DNA of 64,000 nucleotides from Lanius collurio (lineage: Eukaryota; Chordata; Aves; Passeriformes; Laniidae), in the NCBI GenBank assembly GCA_020086605.1, contig JACBWW010000028.1, positions 10,304,858-10,368,857 of the forward strand. The letters are read 5' to 3'. The position numbers were made by a program, and so were the translations under genes. Under the pieces are notes generated by a model. It searched no databases. It was not told the origin of the DNA and was given only the letters and a program-made list of their open reading frames with translations. Shown piece by piece: positions 45,201 through 60,500 of this stretch (the stretch's first letter is position 1; each line of letters starts with the position of its first letter).

Positions 45201-45532
45201 CAGGGTAAATCAGATTAGGCGAAGAATTCTATGGTTAACTTGGGAATTTTGGAAACAAGCATTCAGAAAATGCATATAATACCAATTAATTTTTTTCTTC
45301 TACCACTTATACGTAAAGGTATCCTGCTTTTGAAGACAGTGTGATTCTATTTTAGATTTCTTCAAGATTTCTTATCTGATTGACACGACTTCAGGGACAT
45401 CTGTTCAAGGCAGTCTCTGTGTGATATTACATCAGTCACTGCTTTCAAACAGTACCTACTTATTGTTCATTCTGAGTGAAAAGTTAAAATGCCAGCTTGA
45501 AATAGAGAACATTCTTTGCTCAATGCTGCAGA
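42214..45532. other. AT-rich non-coding stretch
   Basis: No gene or repeat family was recognised. Open frames are under 75 codons. Confidence 0.55.
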
Positions 45533-45645
45533 ATTAGAATCATAGAATCATTAAATCTAGAAAAGACCTTTGAGAGGATTCAGTTCAACCATTAATGTAG
45601 CACCACCATATTCACCACTAGACCATCCATTCTGGTAATAGCACC
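45533..45645 (-). mobile_element. CR1 3'-end fragment
   Basis: Agaatcatagaatcattaaat followed by aaaagacctttgagaggattcagttcaaccattaatgtagcacc matches the reverse complement of a CR1-type 3' tail. Only about 110 bp remain. Confidence 0.7.
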
Positions 45646-46671
45646 CTGTGGAGTGGATACCAGATTTGAGTTCCTTCCAAAGGAGGGGTAACCACTGACT
45701 TAGATATACCTTTCCTAAGAATTCAGCCCCAGCTAAGTACCTACAGACTAGAAGAAATCAGAGACTGTAAACCAAGTTTTAACAAAGTCTCCTTTTGTAC
45801 TGTTGCACAGGTTTTTTTGTGTCGTAGCCACGCTGATTCCCATTGTAAATACCTCCTTTTTTTTTTTTTAAATAAATGGTGCTACCACAAGAAAGGCTGT
45901 TGGTCAGCAGGGTGTTTACAAGGAAAGCTTATAAGTCTTCAGTACTTTTCTTTCTCTTAATACTCCAAGCACAGTGAAATGTGTCAATAAAATCTAGCTG
46001 AAGTACTGTGAATTGTTCTCTTTTTTTCTGCAGCAGTCAAAACTCTGTCAATACTGATGTGAGATGACATCAAAATATGTTGGAAAGCCTTGTGAATACC
46101 AATCTCTTCAGAAAAGTGGGCTCTTTAAAAAGAAGTTACTGTCAAAAATCCAATTTGAACACTTCCTTTTGCTTTGAATTATGCAGAAGACATCTCTGAA
46201 GAACACCATTCAAAGGCATATTACAAGAGAAAATTTTTCTTTTCATCTGACCCTATGGGAGATGTTCAACATCTTCAGCGCAGGTGACCTGGTACTGATC
46301 CAGGAGATGACACATAAATGGAGTGACAGCATTCACAACTGGTGATTTATTACTTCCTAGGGACTCACAAAATAGTTCTGCCAAAAACGAAAATGGAAAC
46401 TAGGTGATAATTGGAGCCTTCATGCTCCCCTATTCTGAGTTCACTTTTTCCCTGAACATGCATCTAGTCTTTTTACAATAGATTAATTAACTGTGTCAAT
46501 TGTTGTTACTAACCATGATTTAAATGATTGATTTATGCCTAAACAAGGGAAATCATGCTATTTGTCAGAAGAATACACATTACAACTTACTCTTTTAGAG
46601 ACCTTTCATTCTAGGACACTTTATATTGACACTTCAAGGTCATTAACCTAGTACACCCCTGTGCTGTATTT

Positions 46672-46707
46672 TTATGATAACCTGGTTATCATAACCAGGT
46701 AACCTGG
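46672..46707. repeat. Overlapping palindromes
   Basis: Three inverted repeats share bases: ttatgataacc/ggttatcataa (11-bp arms, 1-base loop), acctggttat/ataaccaggt (10-bp arms) and ccaggt/acctgg. Confidence 0.9.
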
Positions 46708-48521
46708 GAGCAGAAGAGGACAGTGACAAATATGGATAGCAGATGTCCTGACTCTTGGCCACTGTTTGTGGCCATGAGATTCAGACACTTAATGGTTTTC
46801 TGTGGACAGCCAATGTCTTGTCACACTCGTGACCTGAAAACAGCATTAATTGCAGAATGCTTGAGGGAAAATATTATGCTTTATATCTAATAGGAAAATA
46901 GTTATCCTAATAAACAAAATAGTTGTATCATCTTTGCTGTGGTTAACAATTCTGCATTTTGAACTTTACAAAAAGACTGGCATTGGTTTTTGGTTTATTC
47001 TTAACTGCAGGAAATTGTGATATGCAATGGAAATGTACAGTAACAGAGAAAGTGGTAGATTGTTATTTTCCTATTAATTAAGTTTTCTCTATATTTAAAA
47101 TTACTTATTTGAGGTATGATAAACTTCCACCTGAACATGAGTGAATAGTTAACCCCTCCACAGTGATCTTTGTTGTATCAAATTTGTGCTTCCAGTATAA
47201 AGCATAATAAATTCCAGCTTCTTTGAGTACTACCTGTTTACATTAATGTATCCTATGTCGTATTTTAAGCCATAGATTTCCTGTCAGCAGTTCTTTATAT
47301 TTGTGGTGTATAATAGGTTGAGCTGCAAGAAGAATGCTGTGCCTGATGCTGTCTGTGCTGACTTGCTGAATGTTTTTAGACCACACAAGCTTGTAAGAAA
47401 TATACTTTTTCCTCTAATTGCAGCTCAGTATTGCAGCTTTGAAGGAATAGCTGCATTGCTTAGGGAGTTAGTCACAATAATATCAAGAAAAAAAATGAAT
47501 ACTCATCAAAATGGTTTGAGACACTCCATGAAGGAAAGAGGGGTGTATGAGATTGATTAACCTATTAAAGAAATGTGACACCTAAAGAAATATGACAGCA
47601 TAAACTTTCTGTCACTCAGCTCAAGTCTCAGATCTGCTTTTGAAGGAGGATGTAGAGGCAGAGCACGAAGCAGAAAGATTTGTATTTCTAAGAAAATGAG
47701 GAATGGCAGAGTGATTGTTTCCATGACCACTGCCCTCCTCTCTGCCGTCATTCTGCCAGAAGTCTTGCATGAAAATATTAAATCCTTTGGGATGCCCTTC
47801 CCTGGGCTTCATCTTGTGCCTCTGTGAACACTAATTCATTATGCTGTTCTGTTAACAATTTCTGAATTTTTGGCTGCTTTGGTGGGCACATACCATTGCT
47901 GTTCTCATTTAGTCAACAGTAGATATGGGATACCTTGTACTTTCATCCCATAGATCTATCTTTACACACAACAATTAGAGATCAAGGGATCTGTTCTAGT
48001 TAGAAGGCACTTTTAATATACATGAAATTGGAGAAACTCTGACCTCTAGAAGGTGCTATAAATGGTTAATTATGGGGTTTGAATGCATATGGAAATACCT
48101 GAGATTCAAACTCAGTTTTTCATATATATTTTCAAGGTAAATAGCATTTGTTTTTTTTCTAGCTAATTTTGATTGATTTTATTATCTTTTATTCTACTTC
48201 TATGCTTAAATTTATTTAGTTCTGCTTTCTGGAAAACAAAACATTACCTTTAGCATAACAGTGAAATTTTGATATTTTGGGAGTGTTTAGGCAACAATCA
48301 AATATTTTTGGGAGAAAATTATACTGTCCTCAGTGGAGTCAATCAAGCAAGGTCATCAATAGCACAAGAGAGGTTTTATAATCCAAAATTTGTCTCTCAG
48401 CACTTCTCTGTTACAGAGTGTCTAATATGGAAGCAGGACTTTAGGCTTTTACCTACAAAGCACTGAAGTATGTAGATACCTTAAATCTTACAAATACGTC
48501 CATTTGGTTCAGTGGGGCCAT

Positions 48522-48547
48522 TCAGATGCTCACCACTGAGCATCTGA
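48522..48547. repeat. Perfect hairpin, 11-bp arms
   Basis: Arms tcagatgctca and tgagcatctga flank the 4-base loop ccac. Confidence 0.9.
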
Positions 48548-51500
48548 CCAAGAGCACCTGGAAACCGAATCCTAGACTGAGCCAGGTTACATATCTTGGT
48601 ATTCCTCTGACTCAAACAGAGATTTAAACATAAATAGGCTTATCATATATTTATTTTCTTCTTTCATTGGCTAGAAAAATTATTATTTAATTTTCCATTG
48701 AAAAACAAACAGTAATTTTTTTGTGGAGTAACATTACAGAAGCTCAAAACTCTGCTTAGGTCCTTTTTTTTTTCTTTGGAGCATGAAATGAGGTGTTTTC
48801 ATTAATTATTAATTTTTTTTTTTTTTTTTAAGTAAGCATTCTTCCTCTGTATTCCTATTGGGTAACAGTATTTCTTGTAGTTCTGTGAGATCATGGCTCT
48901 ATTTTATGTATCAGGAACCAGGGAGTAAAATTGGAAGCATTCTGTGCTTCTGAGATAGAATGGTTTTAATTAAGAAATCTTTTAGAGATAATGGTAAAGT
49001 TGACGTTACCTTTCTATCCAGCAGAATGCACACAGGCCTCTCAGTGCTTTTTTCCAGAATTATCCATGTGCAATCCATGCTGCTAAATCAAAGCTCCATA
49101 ATTTTTACCGATTAAAATCTGGGTCACTGTAGTGCATAGCCAGCATTTATTTAAATTAAATAATTCCTGAGCATGACAAATTTCTATTTTCAATTTATTT
49201 CACAAGTTGTTGTGGCTATGCATTATAATGTGCTAAACCAAAAAGAAGGCAAAATGTACAATGGTAAGGGAAACAAAACACTATATTATACTGAAAAAGT
49301 TACCTTTGGTGTGCTTTGTACCCCTTTACACTCTATGTGAAATATTTTGTACTGTTTGGTGGGGTTTTTTTTTTCAGTTAACACCTAAGCAAACATGCAG
49401 ACATAAAATTGTGCAAGACTTCTGGAAATTAAATGAAACTGAAAAATGCCTAGATAGTTCCAGCTGTAATGACAGATCACTTCATAAGGATAACCCTTTG
49501 TTCTTTATTGTACTTTTGCAAAATTTTAAAAGCTGTTTAACATTTGTTTTCAAGTAATGCCAAGAAGTAGTTTATACAAAGGAAACTCCTGAAACTGTGG
49601 GTTCATACATTACCGAACATATACCCTGTGTGTGAAGGTTAAGGTACCTGATTTTCAGTGTTATGCAACAGGAAACTTCACAGTCAGCTGTTAAGTACAA
49701 ATATTTTCAAACAGAACTAATAATTTATATGAAAAATACTGACAGGGTATACATTAAAGATATTCACAATGAACAGGCTCTCTACATTATTGCTAAGAGT
49801 TTTTAGTAGGCAATGGAATTACCCACAGGATGTATTTAGACCAATTTATTTTTTCTGATATACAGCACATAATAATTTGTATTTCTTGGCAGGCACTCAT
49901 CTTTGCACGCAAACAGCCTATAAATTCCTTTCCTTTGGAGAAGTAGAAGGGGAGATGATTTTTTTCATAGTTAATGTCAGCATCTGCAATTGGACACTGT
50001 CCTTGTTTTTCATGGTATAAACAAACCCAAATTTTGTTGTCATCTTGATAACCTCTGTACTACTTACAGAGCTCTACATTCCTATTGCCTACCATTAAAC
50101 TTTTAAAATGCCTGGATAAAATGGAAAAAAATTCCATAAACCCCCTCTCTTAATTTCTTTCTTTGAATGCTTGATTTTAAGTAATTTGTCTTTACAGGTG
50201 AAAAACTCTCTAGTTCATTCAAGATATAACTTTTTTCTTAAGCAAATGATTGGATCTCCTGTACTCCTGATAGAGGCATAACAGACACAAGACATTCAAG
50301 AACTAGCCATGGTGGACTTTAGTCTAGTTTGCAATTTCTCTGTTGTCCATTCTCCTGAGTTCAGGAAAGTCAGATTCTTCTTAGGTAAGACCGCAGAGTT
50401 TCCTTTCCAAAAACTCCTGTGTGAGTGGATGTGAAATGCATGAAGTGAGAAGCATCTGTGCCAACAGAACATGATCCAGAGTGTCAGATCTTTCTAGGTG
50501 GATTGTGTCTAAAGCAAGCTCATTGGCCTAAGGAACTTGCACTCAGGATATATGGATCATTCCCTCCATTTAGAGGCTAGGGAAAAGACCAGAAAATGAG
50601 CCAAATTTATCTATAAACTTAAGTCTCTAACAATATTGACATAAAATATTATTTCCATAGTTGTCTTGAAAAATATAAACTGAAGATAATTTAGCATTTG
50701 CAATTTCTTCTTAGGGCCAGTGGTGTCAGGCTCCATTATTCTGATATTTCTAAAAATGATGGTGACATGTATTACAGGACAACCTGTCAGGTTAAAAAAG
50801 ATAAAATAGAGGATTATTTTGATCTCTAAAAATATGTTTTATGATGTGTGAGGTGATTCATTGATTTCAGCATATTTTAGATCAGAGGTGGTCAAGGAAA
50901 CCCTTTCTAGTCCATATCTTACAATATGTACAGCTCGGATAATACAATGAGAGTTCACATTACTTTGCTAGAAACCTTCTGAAGTATTTCAGTTATTGTG
51001 AGACTACACCAATTATTGGCCCTTGTGTGGAAGGGAGCTACAGTCTCAGAGATGGACCAAAGCTATGATCAACAGTGACATTTCTTGTCTGCTGAATAGA
51101 AAGAATGTATTTCAAAAAATATATGACACAGTGTTCCTACAGTAGGAAAAATAGCAAACATTCACGATGAAAGCTATTTTTAAAAATGGCAGTGTGAGAT
51201 AAATAGGATGGTGATTCAACACTTAATCATTTAGTGTAATTTTCCCACTCACTTCACTAAGTACTTTATTTATTTTGAGCCTACTCAGCTTTGCCAAAAA
51301 GTTGTTTTTCTTAATTTGTCTGTCATTAGTTTTAAGTCATTGTAAATTGTCTTTAAATTTGCTTTAAACAGATTTAACTGTATTTTAAAGTATAAACATG
51401 GAATTGCTTATTGTATTCTATGTACACAAAGTCATTGCAAATAAAACAAGAATCAGAAGCTTTGGCTAGGGAATGCGTTGGGGTTTTTTGCACTCAATTT

Positions 51501-54500
51501 GGCACTAAGTTTTAGACATTATGCACATAGAAATAATGCTATGCATTGACAGAATTTAGGTGCCACCAGCGATTAAGGAATAGAAAGCATATGTGTAGTA
51601 CTTTTTCTTCTTTTAAAACCTTCTGTCCCTTCGAAAATAGCTGATGTGGTAAATACTGAAGATAGGGTGACTTGTGACTTGACATGAAGAATGAATTCAG
51701 GGAAGCAGCTGACTGAATAGACTTTAATACCTTTTTTTTTTTTTTTTGACAGGATCCTTGCAATCAGCTCCTTATTAAACTGGTAAAGAACTTAACATTT
51801 GAAAGCACGTTTGGGGATATGGTTTTGAGGCCCTTTGCCTTGTTGCTATTGCAAATGTCAAAAAAGATTTTCCTGTGATTCAAAAACTAATTGAATATGT
51901 TAAGACTGTGTGGTCAGGAAAAATGTAAAACACTAGAACAGAACGGGATAGGGTTATTAGAATAGCCCTTCTATCAATAAAATAAGTGTAGATAGTTTGG
52001 TTGCCAACCCAAATCCTTTGCTTGCAGATTTTATGTCACCTCTGTCAACAAAGAAGGCCTTCACAGACACAGGTGATACTTAATTTTCCATCAAAAATAC
52101 CCATTTCCTCTTCATGTCAGAGCCTAAACAAAAGGTGAGATGAGTTGATACAGTGCGAGTGTTTTTCTGATTAAATTGCTTTGTTTGCCATTAGTTTTTA
52201 ACGTGCAAGAAACATTGTCATTGTTTCATATTTCTCTGAAAAATCCTGCCATAATGCAGACTTCAATGGTTTACAGCCCTACTTATAGGACTGGAAATTA
52301 AACCAAATATCTTGTTTATAAGTTCTTAAATTAGAGGTAATGGTTTCAAGATTCTTATTCTTTGGCTTGTCAGAAAGTGGACAAAATTACTACTAAAATA
52401 ATAGTAATACTGCTGTTTTGGTTGTCATATTATTGTCAAAAAAATAAAACAAACAGAACAAAAACAATCCACAAAGCCACAAAACCAAAATAAGATCGTG
52501 ATTTAAGAGATTCAGCATCAATGATTCATGTTATGGACTTTTAGTGTGATCTTTAGGAGAGGCTTAAATTGCTCTTCCTTTACTTGCTTATTACTATGGT
52601 AGAAATGTCTAATAGGTAAGTCGTTAAGGAAGGCTAAATTTGCCAGATTTTTATAAACCACCTAAAAAGCAGTTCAATGTCATAAGCCAGAAGTTCTATA
52701 ACAGAGATTCAGTATAAAGGTATTTATTGAATGTTCTTCAGTAAAATGTTTCCTCTGCAATTAAGCAAAGAAAATTTGGAAAACACGAACTTGTTGCTGT
52801 TACACTACTGCATTTTGCAGTTAACGGTACCTTCCCAAATGTTAAATCTGGGTTAAAGAGAGAATTATTATTCATGACCTGTTACCTATAAGTAACTGAT
52901 ATATATGCAGCAACATTAAAGCAAGGCCAGATAATGAAAGCTAGCAACAGTTGATGGTACACTCCTTAATTATTTTGGGGTGAACTTCCACATCTGACTT
53001 TAAATTTATTTTCAGCATTTCTTCAGTCTAGAAAATTACCCCACAAGGCAAGCGATACCAGCAAATCGCATTTCATACAAAATCTCAGTGTTCTGGGCTG
53101 CTTTCCCACATTTCATTCTTCCTGCAATGTAGCAAAAGCTGAATTAAATGTCAGAGGTCTTGCATTCTGGTCATTCCCCTGCCACAGGTGAAACATTTTG
53201 CTAGTGTTCATTAGCCAGTTCAGCCAGCTATTATTGTTGAACTGACTATGAGGGTGCAGAAAGCAAGACCCTTGGGGACTGTGTGGTGCAACAGCATGGC
53301 TTGCTCAGAATTTATACTGTTGTGCTGACACTTATCCATGTCTATTTGTCCATAAAAGGTTATGTAGGAAAGGCAATGCTGGAAATGAACAGAGGTGCTG
53401 GGGGAGGTTCAATCCTAGCTAGGTGTGTGGGTAGTCATTACTGACAGCTCAATGGCCTAGGCAGAAAAATCCAATAGGGTTTGCTAATGGATCCATCAGA
53501 AGGAAATCTGACCTTAGGGGACCTTAGAGGGTGTTTTATTCTCCCTGTGGCATGTGCACATGGTAAGATATCTATGGTGAAAGAGCCCTTATGGCAAGTG
53601 TGTCTTGGCGAAAGTCCCTCTCCAGAGTCACTAATGAAAGTCTCACCCTTTCTCTTCATTAGGATATTTACAGAGTGCTGCAAGACAGGAGAAGAACAGA
53701 ATTTGATTTGGGGTAATTACAGTGTGGTGGGGGGCTACATATTTACCTGGGAATGTTCCAGGTGAGATGTTATCTTTTAAAGCCTAACTGGGCACTTACA
53801 AAGTCTAGCAGCTGATCACAGAGATCTCAATAAAGGCAGAAGTAGTTTTCCAGCAGCATTTCTCCTGGGTACAGGGCAATTTCACCAGCAGCTGTTCATC
53901 CCTCAAACATTGGGAGCCCGGGACCATGCACATGGGCCTATAGAGTGGATGAATGAATGACACGTTAGGGGTATACTGTGCTCATGACTTGCAGGTCTCT
54001 GCTTTTGGAAGTTGTTGCACCAATTACATGCCAATGAGGACCCTCTCTATATCATGTATTACAAAAAGCTAATTTGAACAATCTATTTTTGAAGTTTTTA
54101 AAATTGGAAAATTAGTTTCATGTGTATATGTATACATGGACATTCATACCTATGTTTTTCTTTCCAAATGTCACAGCCACAAAAGTTAACATCATATTCA
54201 GTGAGTCATGGTTGATTTGTTTCATTGTTCTGGATAGAAATAGCAAGACAAAGTTTTTTTTTACTGTCTAGCTGGTTTAGAATTAGGATGGCATGTATCT
54301 GAGGCTATTCAGTGCTTTGGATGCTAAAGAGAGTCCCAAGAGATGGATTCATGGGTAGAGGGCAGGCAAGGCAGTCGAAAGCACATGAAAAATTAATTTG
54401 TCACAACGTAATTTATCACCTGATTGTACAGTTTTTCACACAGCTCTCACCTTTACAAAAGAGCTGTAAATGTTTACATGTATAAAGTAGTGGCAATGTT

Positions 54501-57500
54501 TTGTCTGCATAAGAGGAATTCCTCGTTATATATCCACCTCAGATTTTTTCTTCCATTTCTATAAGTTTTCATTTTAAGATCGATTTTTAATTGTGTTGGC
54601 TGTAAGTGTAAACTTAATATGGAGCTAGCAAAGATAAGAATCCTTATTTTTAAGGAATGAAACTAGTTGATTTTTTTTCCTTGTGCCATCTAGTAACTAT
54701 GGACACATTTAGATAATTAATTACTCACAGACAGTTTTTTGACAGTCCCAGTAGTTAACCTTCTTTTCTGAAGATCAGTGCTTTATGCTTTTGAAGATAA
54801 ACCCACAAAAAACAAATGAAGACACAAAAATCCAATAGCTCAATAAATGCTGCAAAAAAAAAAGCATAGAAAAAAAATGTTCAGCACAGATATATATTTC
54901 ACCATTTCTTCCACAATCCAAAGTTCAGTGTTAAAAATGAGAAATGTACCTCTGTAAGCAAATTTTCCATTTGATGGGAAGAGGAGAAACTCATTTGTTA
55001 CATAGAAAGTGAACAAAGCAAGCACTGTCTGTGACTGAGTCTGTGTACTATGGTTTCATCAGCTGATTGACTGATGGAGCAGTATTTGAAGTGGCAAAGG
55101 AGACTGATTGTTGAGGGATGGCTAATAAAACAAGGACATGGGCCGACAGAGGCCCTGTGGCAGCCAGAGATGAAGTGCTGAGCTGCACGCACACAGCGAG
55201 GTCCTTGAGGAAGTGGTTACAGCAGTAACAGAATGTGAACAAGGAACCTGCTGTCAGCAGTATGTGCACACAGACGTGGTTGAGGAGACTTGAGGAAGAA
55301 CTTTCCCATATTTGCTAGAACCAATCAAGTAGCAGAAGAGCTTGTACCCGTCCAGTTAGAAGTTGCCAGATGTACTAGGGGCTTGCTTGGAAAAGTGTAA
55401 GTTATCTATGCCGATATTAATAAACTGAACAATGACTTTATCAATCATATTGATTGTCTGCATTCTTCCCTCGCTGAACTCCTCCGCAACTGATGGGGAA
55501 AAAACTCTTCCAAAAATATTTAAAATTAAATAGAAATGACTGGGAATCAAGGAAAAGTGTTGTAAAATTCTTGGAACTGAAATGTGGTAATAAGAGTATG
55601 ACCTCAAGCAGACAGGGTTGTGTAGGATCTTAAAAGTTCTGAGCCAGAGGTAGAAACTCTGTCCCATATCCTTTTGCATGTATGTGGGCTATTTTTTGTA
55701 GATAGTTGAAAAAATGGTAAATGTTCCCTTAATATTCTCCTTTTCAAAGGTTATGCAACAGAAAGTCTATCAGGTGGTGATATGTGTATTTTTGACAACT
55801 GCTATTAATTATTTATAAAAATATATCATTTCAGTATTTCCTAAAAGAAAATGGCTAAGCTATTGACCCCATTAGGGTCTGAATATGCTATAATAATACT
55901 AGTATTATATTAATATTTATATGATTGTTACAATGGTATGTTCACCATTTTTATTCTCATGAGAGGTATCCTAGAGGTCAGCTGCAGGAGATGTGTTTTT
56001 GAAATTTGCTTCAGAATCTCAATGCCTAAAGACTCTCAAGAAATAGTAATATTTTATTTATTGTATATTTTTAGTTGAAAATGGCCATTAAAAACATACT
56101 CAAATGACTAAGGAATGGGTGCGTGGGGATTTCACAAGTGCAATTATGTCTAAGAGTGAAGGTGGATGGAGCTACTCATTCTGATCTGATATGGTGCATG
56201 AAGGCCTAGTAAACACATCTACACATTAAATGTGCTATTATTGGCCAATAAATTTTAAATGAAAGTGAGATATGCAGCACAATGCTTTCCCTGTGTAGAA
56301 GTAACATGAATTAGAAGTGAAATAAATAAATGTTTTTATAAGGGAAATGTAAGAGACTAGGACAGCTGGAAATCACAGATATACTTAGTGGTTCATGGAA
56401 TTGAAAATACAGTTATGCCATTAGTCTTAAAAATAGCTAGAATTTTCCTTGCATATCTAAGTATCCTAAGAGAATTATCAACACTCCAATTTAACCATGC
56501 AGTTTCTCCTTTACCCATAAGGGTGTCCCACCAAAATTTTAAATCATGTGCAAGTACAATTGAATGCTGGGCATATATTGGTCTGCATGGAAATGCATGG
56601 ACACCCTAAGTTCTTGGCTCCTCTAGCCCAAATATTATAGTGCAAACTAGAAACTACAAATAATTTAGGCCTTTAAAAAATGTAATAATTAAATCAAAAA
56701 ATCATTATATAATAAGCCTCTTATAGGGGATGTAAATGTTATTCTTCAAATAATATGTGAAAATACACAGCAAATTAGACACAGGCACATTACCTCGATT
56801 AGGAGTTAATGTGAACTGAAAAAAAATAGCTATCTGTAAATTAGGCTAAAAAAAATGTTACTAAATACATCAAAGAACTGAGAAAGTTTAATAGAATGGT
56901 TTAGATAAGCAGTTTGAATTAACTGAAGAAAATGTCTCACTCATATCTCTAAAATTTTAGGAAATGCAATTTTTTTTTTTAAATAAGCATTTTTTCATCT
57001 AGTTGTACATGTCTTAGAAAAGATGTCTGTAGCTCATCATTTCTCTCAAAGTCTTTACTGTTTGAAAGCACATTGTAATCCCTGCATGACTTTTAGTTTA
57101 AACATAATCAGACAATCTCCTGCTACTGACAGCCAACTAGGGAAATAACACCAAGGTCCTTGCAAACGTACCTGAGATCCTGACATATATTGTTAGAATA
57201 TGATCTCCAGATTGATCCCTGAATGTAGAAATACTGCAAAGACAAGAGTGTGCTTGAGAGTAGCTCTTAGGTTCCTGCAGGCAGCTTTTGTTTTTTCAAA
57301 CCTAGAAGAGATACCAAACAAGAAAAGATATTATACTCTTTTGTGCTGTTACTGCAAACCAACAGGGCACTCTCCACATCACTGCAGCTCATGGCACTTT
57401 TTACTTTAAAATAGACTCCATATTGCCATTTGACAAAAAATAAAATTGAAAGGGAACAGATGTAGGGCTGCTACAGTCTCCAGGCTTCGATTTGTATAAA

Positions 57501-60500
57501 GGAAACCTGCGCAATTAAGACACCAGTTACTGATTCTTTTCCTTTTCTAAATGACTTAAGTGGGTCATTCACTGATCTAATGAAAGTGGAACCCCTTGCC
57601 TAATGCAGCTAAGTAGAAGCAGTAATATACAACTATCTAAAGTGCACCTGAGAACTGCTCCACTGCAAGGATTTTTCCTTTAGGTACATTGGATAGGGCA
57701 CGTAAAAAACCTTCTATCTTCTTTAATTGGCTATGTAGTGGGCAATTTACACCTTACATGGAGATAATTTTTCCTCATGAGAAAGCTGATTAAATTACAG
57801 CTCATTAGCAGGAATACCTTTGTTACTGGAACTTTCTCTTAACCATAGGTAAGGCTGCCTGTGACCTACTTCTGTTGCTTTTAGAATTCTCAGACTTCTC
57901 ATTTTTATTTGAGTACCTACCTTTCATACGATTGGCTGCAGGATAACACAGTCTCATGGTCTAATTTTAGATTGGAAGATGTAGGTTTTCTTCTGTGAGA
58001 AATAAATTCAAAAATAACTTTTTAGATCATAAGATGCTGGCAAGTTTATGGAAATAGCTCACATTTCCATTCTAGAACTTGAGAAAAGGGAAAAGTAAAC
58101 TTGAACATTTATAACTGTATTCTGATTCTTTGTATTTAGATGAATATATATTTTTTCTGTTTCTGGCCCCAAAGGAGTTCTTTCTCAAGAAGTTTTTTCC
58201 ATTGCTTGTATTGCCAAAAGCAGTACTTCCTTCTGGAAGATTATGCAGAATTGAATGGAAATTAAAAAGAAAGCATTTAGAGAAACATAATGAGTTTTAA
58301 AGCAATTTCTGTTAAATTCTAAATAGTTTTATACAGAATTATTAATTATTTAATTCTTTGCTCACCTGCAAAATCCTGTAGCATTTTGTAGTACAATTTT
58401 CTACCGTGGATTGGCCAGAAAATTCGAAGAGACAGCAGTATCTATTAATTGCTATAAGGTTTTTTTATCTCTCTCATGGAGAAATGAACTTTTAGTGAGT
58501 TATTGACAAGTTTATTTACAGATTCCTAAAGTATTGCATCACCACACAGCTTTGGATTTCTGGATATCTCTAAACAAATGCTACCTTTTTTGTAGTAGAA
58601 AAGGGTTCTATTCAATGACTAGACAATGGTACTGCTATGTCTACAGACACTGAATGATCTAACTGTGCAATGAAAGATGTGATCCAAATATAAGACATCT
58701 TTGACATCTTTCTTTGGTGCTCCTTGAGTTATTCTACAGGCAAACGTAATTGACACGAATCGAGCTGCCACCAGAGCAATGAGGCGTATTCAGACAGTAA
58801 TTCAGAGATCTATATTAGAATTGATTCTCTTGCTTAAAGGGTTTTTTCTTCCTTCAGATTTCACAGTTTGGATTTTCAACTTGATGCTTGCATGTTACCA
58901 GATGAATACAGAATGAATAATTACGCAGTAAACAAGACATGTGCTTCAGCATGATGGAAGCAGTAATTCAAGTCAAGGTACTGAAGTGGTCCTGGTACAA
59001 GGTAATGGTCAAGGATTAGTATTGCCACAAACTTTTTCCTAATAGATAAAAACTAATTAAAAGTACCATTCTTTCACAAACTTTTAAATGAAACTAAGAT
59101 TGAATCTATAATTGTACTTCTGAACAGTGGAAATGCTACCAGAGAAAACTTCTGTTTGCTAGGTAATATTTCTAAATGACACATTGACTCTCAAGTCCCA
59201 TAAAAGAAAGCAGGATCATACGTGGGCTCAAATCTAGTAGTACCCGCTGAATTGTGGCTTGCTGAATTAGTGCCTTGACTATCATGTTGTTTTTCGGAAA
59301 ATATATAACCCATGACCTTTTCAGAGACTGTTAACCAGAGCTTTTTTTTGGTAACCTGTGTCAGGACTGCAGAGCAATTCTTTTGAACATTAAAGAATGA
59401 AATAAAATGGCATGCCTAGTGAGCAGGTGGTGATTCCTATGAATTCAAATGCAACTATTATAAAGGAAAGATTGATTATCAATTTCAGGATTTAAATATC
59501 TAAATAAAATTGAAAACCAAAATGGTTTACTTTTATTTGTTTTCCTGTACGATCTGCTTAGGAGGAGATGTTTTGTTTAGGTTTTTTACCTCTGCAAGCT
59601 GGATTTCTCAAGTGCTCTACATGTTCAAGTAACACCAAGGCCAGAAAATATCTCATTCCAGTTTCCTTTTCTTAACACAAACAAGACTATGCTTTATCAC
59701 AACAGTAGCAGACATTAGGATGTCTAATTTACACAGGACCACAGGAGGGAATAAAGCAACCAATTATTTTATGTCTCTAAATCTCATTACTGTTTCCATT
59801 AGCTTTCTGTTTTTACCTGGTGGCATTTCCATGGTTGCTTAAATCACAAATAACTTTTTAGAAATTTGTTATCACCAAATTGTCCACGGATTTTTCTTTA
59901 TGCTTCACTTACAGCTTAGCTGTGGTTTGTTAGGCTCGTGAATCTAGAAACCCATGTAGAGAGTAATAAAGACTTGGATAATAAGGCCTAACATGGAACC
60001 ACACTGGTCACAGTGACAGCTGTCCATATAGTCTGCCTACCTGTGTAAGCAGAAACTCAGAGGGCAGAATTGCAAGGCAGACAAGAAAGTGGTGTTCATG
60101 CTTTCTGCTTGTGGGGATGAGAAAGGCAAGAAGTTGCTCACAGTTATGCAGATGTTCAAAGTGCAATTTTTCAGCTTTTTTCTCAGATTTCCATGCCCAG
60201 CTATTCTTTAACATATCCTTGACCTCCTTAGAATGGAATACAGAACAAAATAAGCAATAAATCTTGCATGTGGATTAAGAAACAGGTAAGTTAGTATCAG
60301 AGAAGGTAATGTTACAGGTCAGAATAGAAAACCATCAGCTGTAGAAAATGAAGGCTTCAGTTTGTTTGCAGAGATTAACACAAGAGCAGCACACATGCTG
60401 ATCAACAGTTTTTCAGTGCCTGGCACTTATGTTCAGGATAGTATCCAAGACTGCAAAAGGGCCAGATGAGCCGTTCAAAGTTACGGTACTGCCCAACAGA

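Noticed and set aside
47303..47560. 85-codon plus-strand frame
   Set aside because: No domain, splice context or repeat match. Length is within chance for the region.
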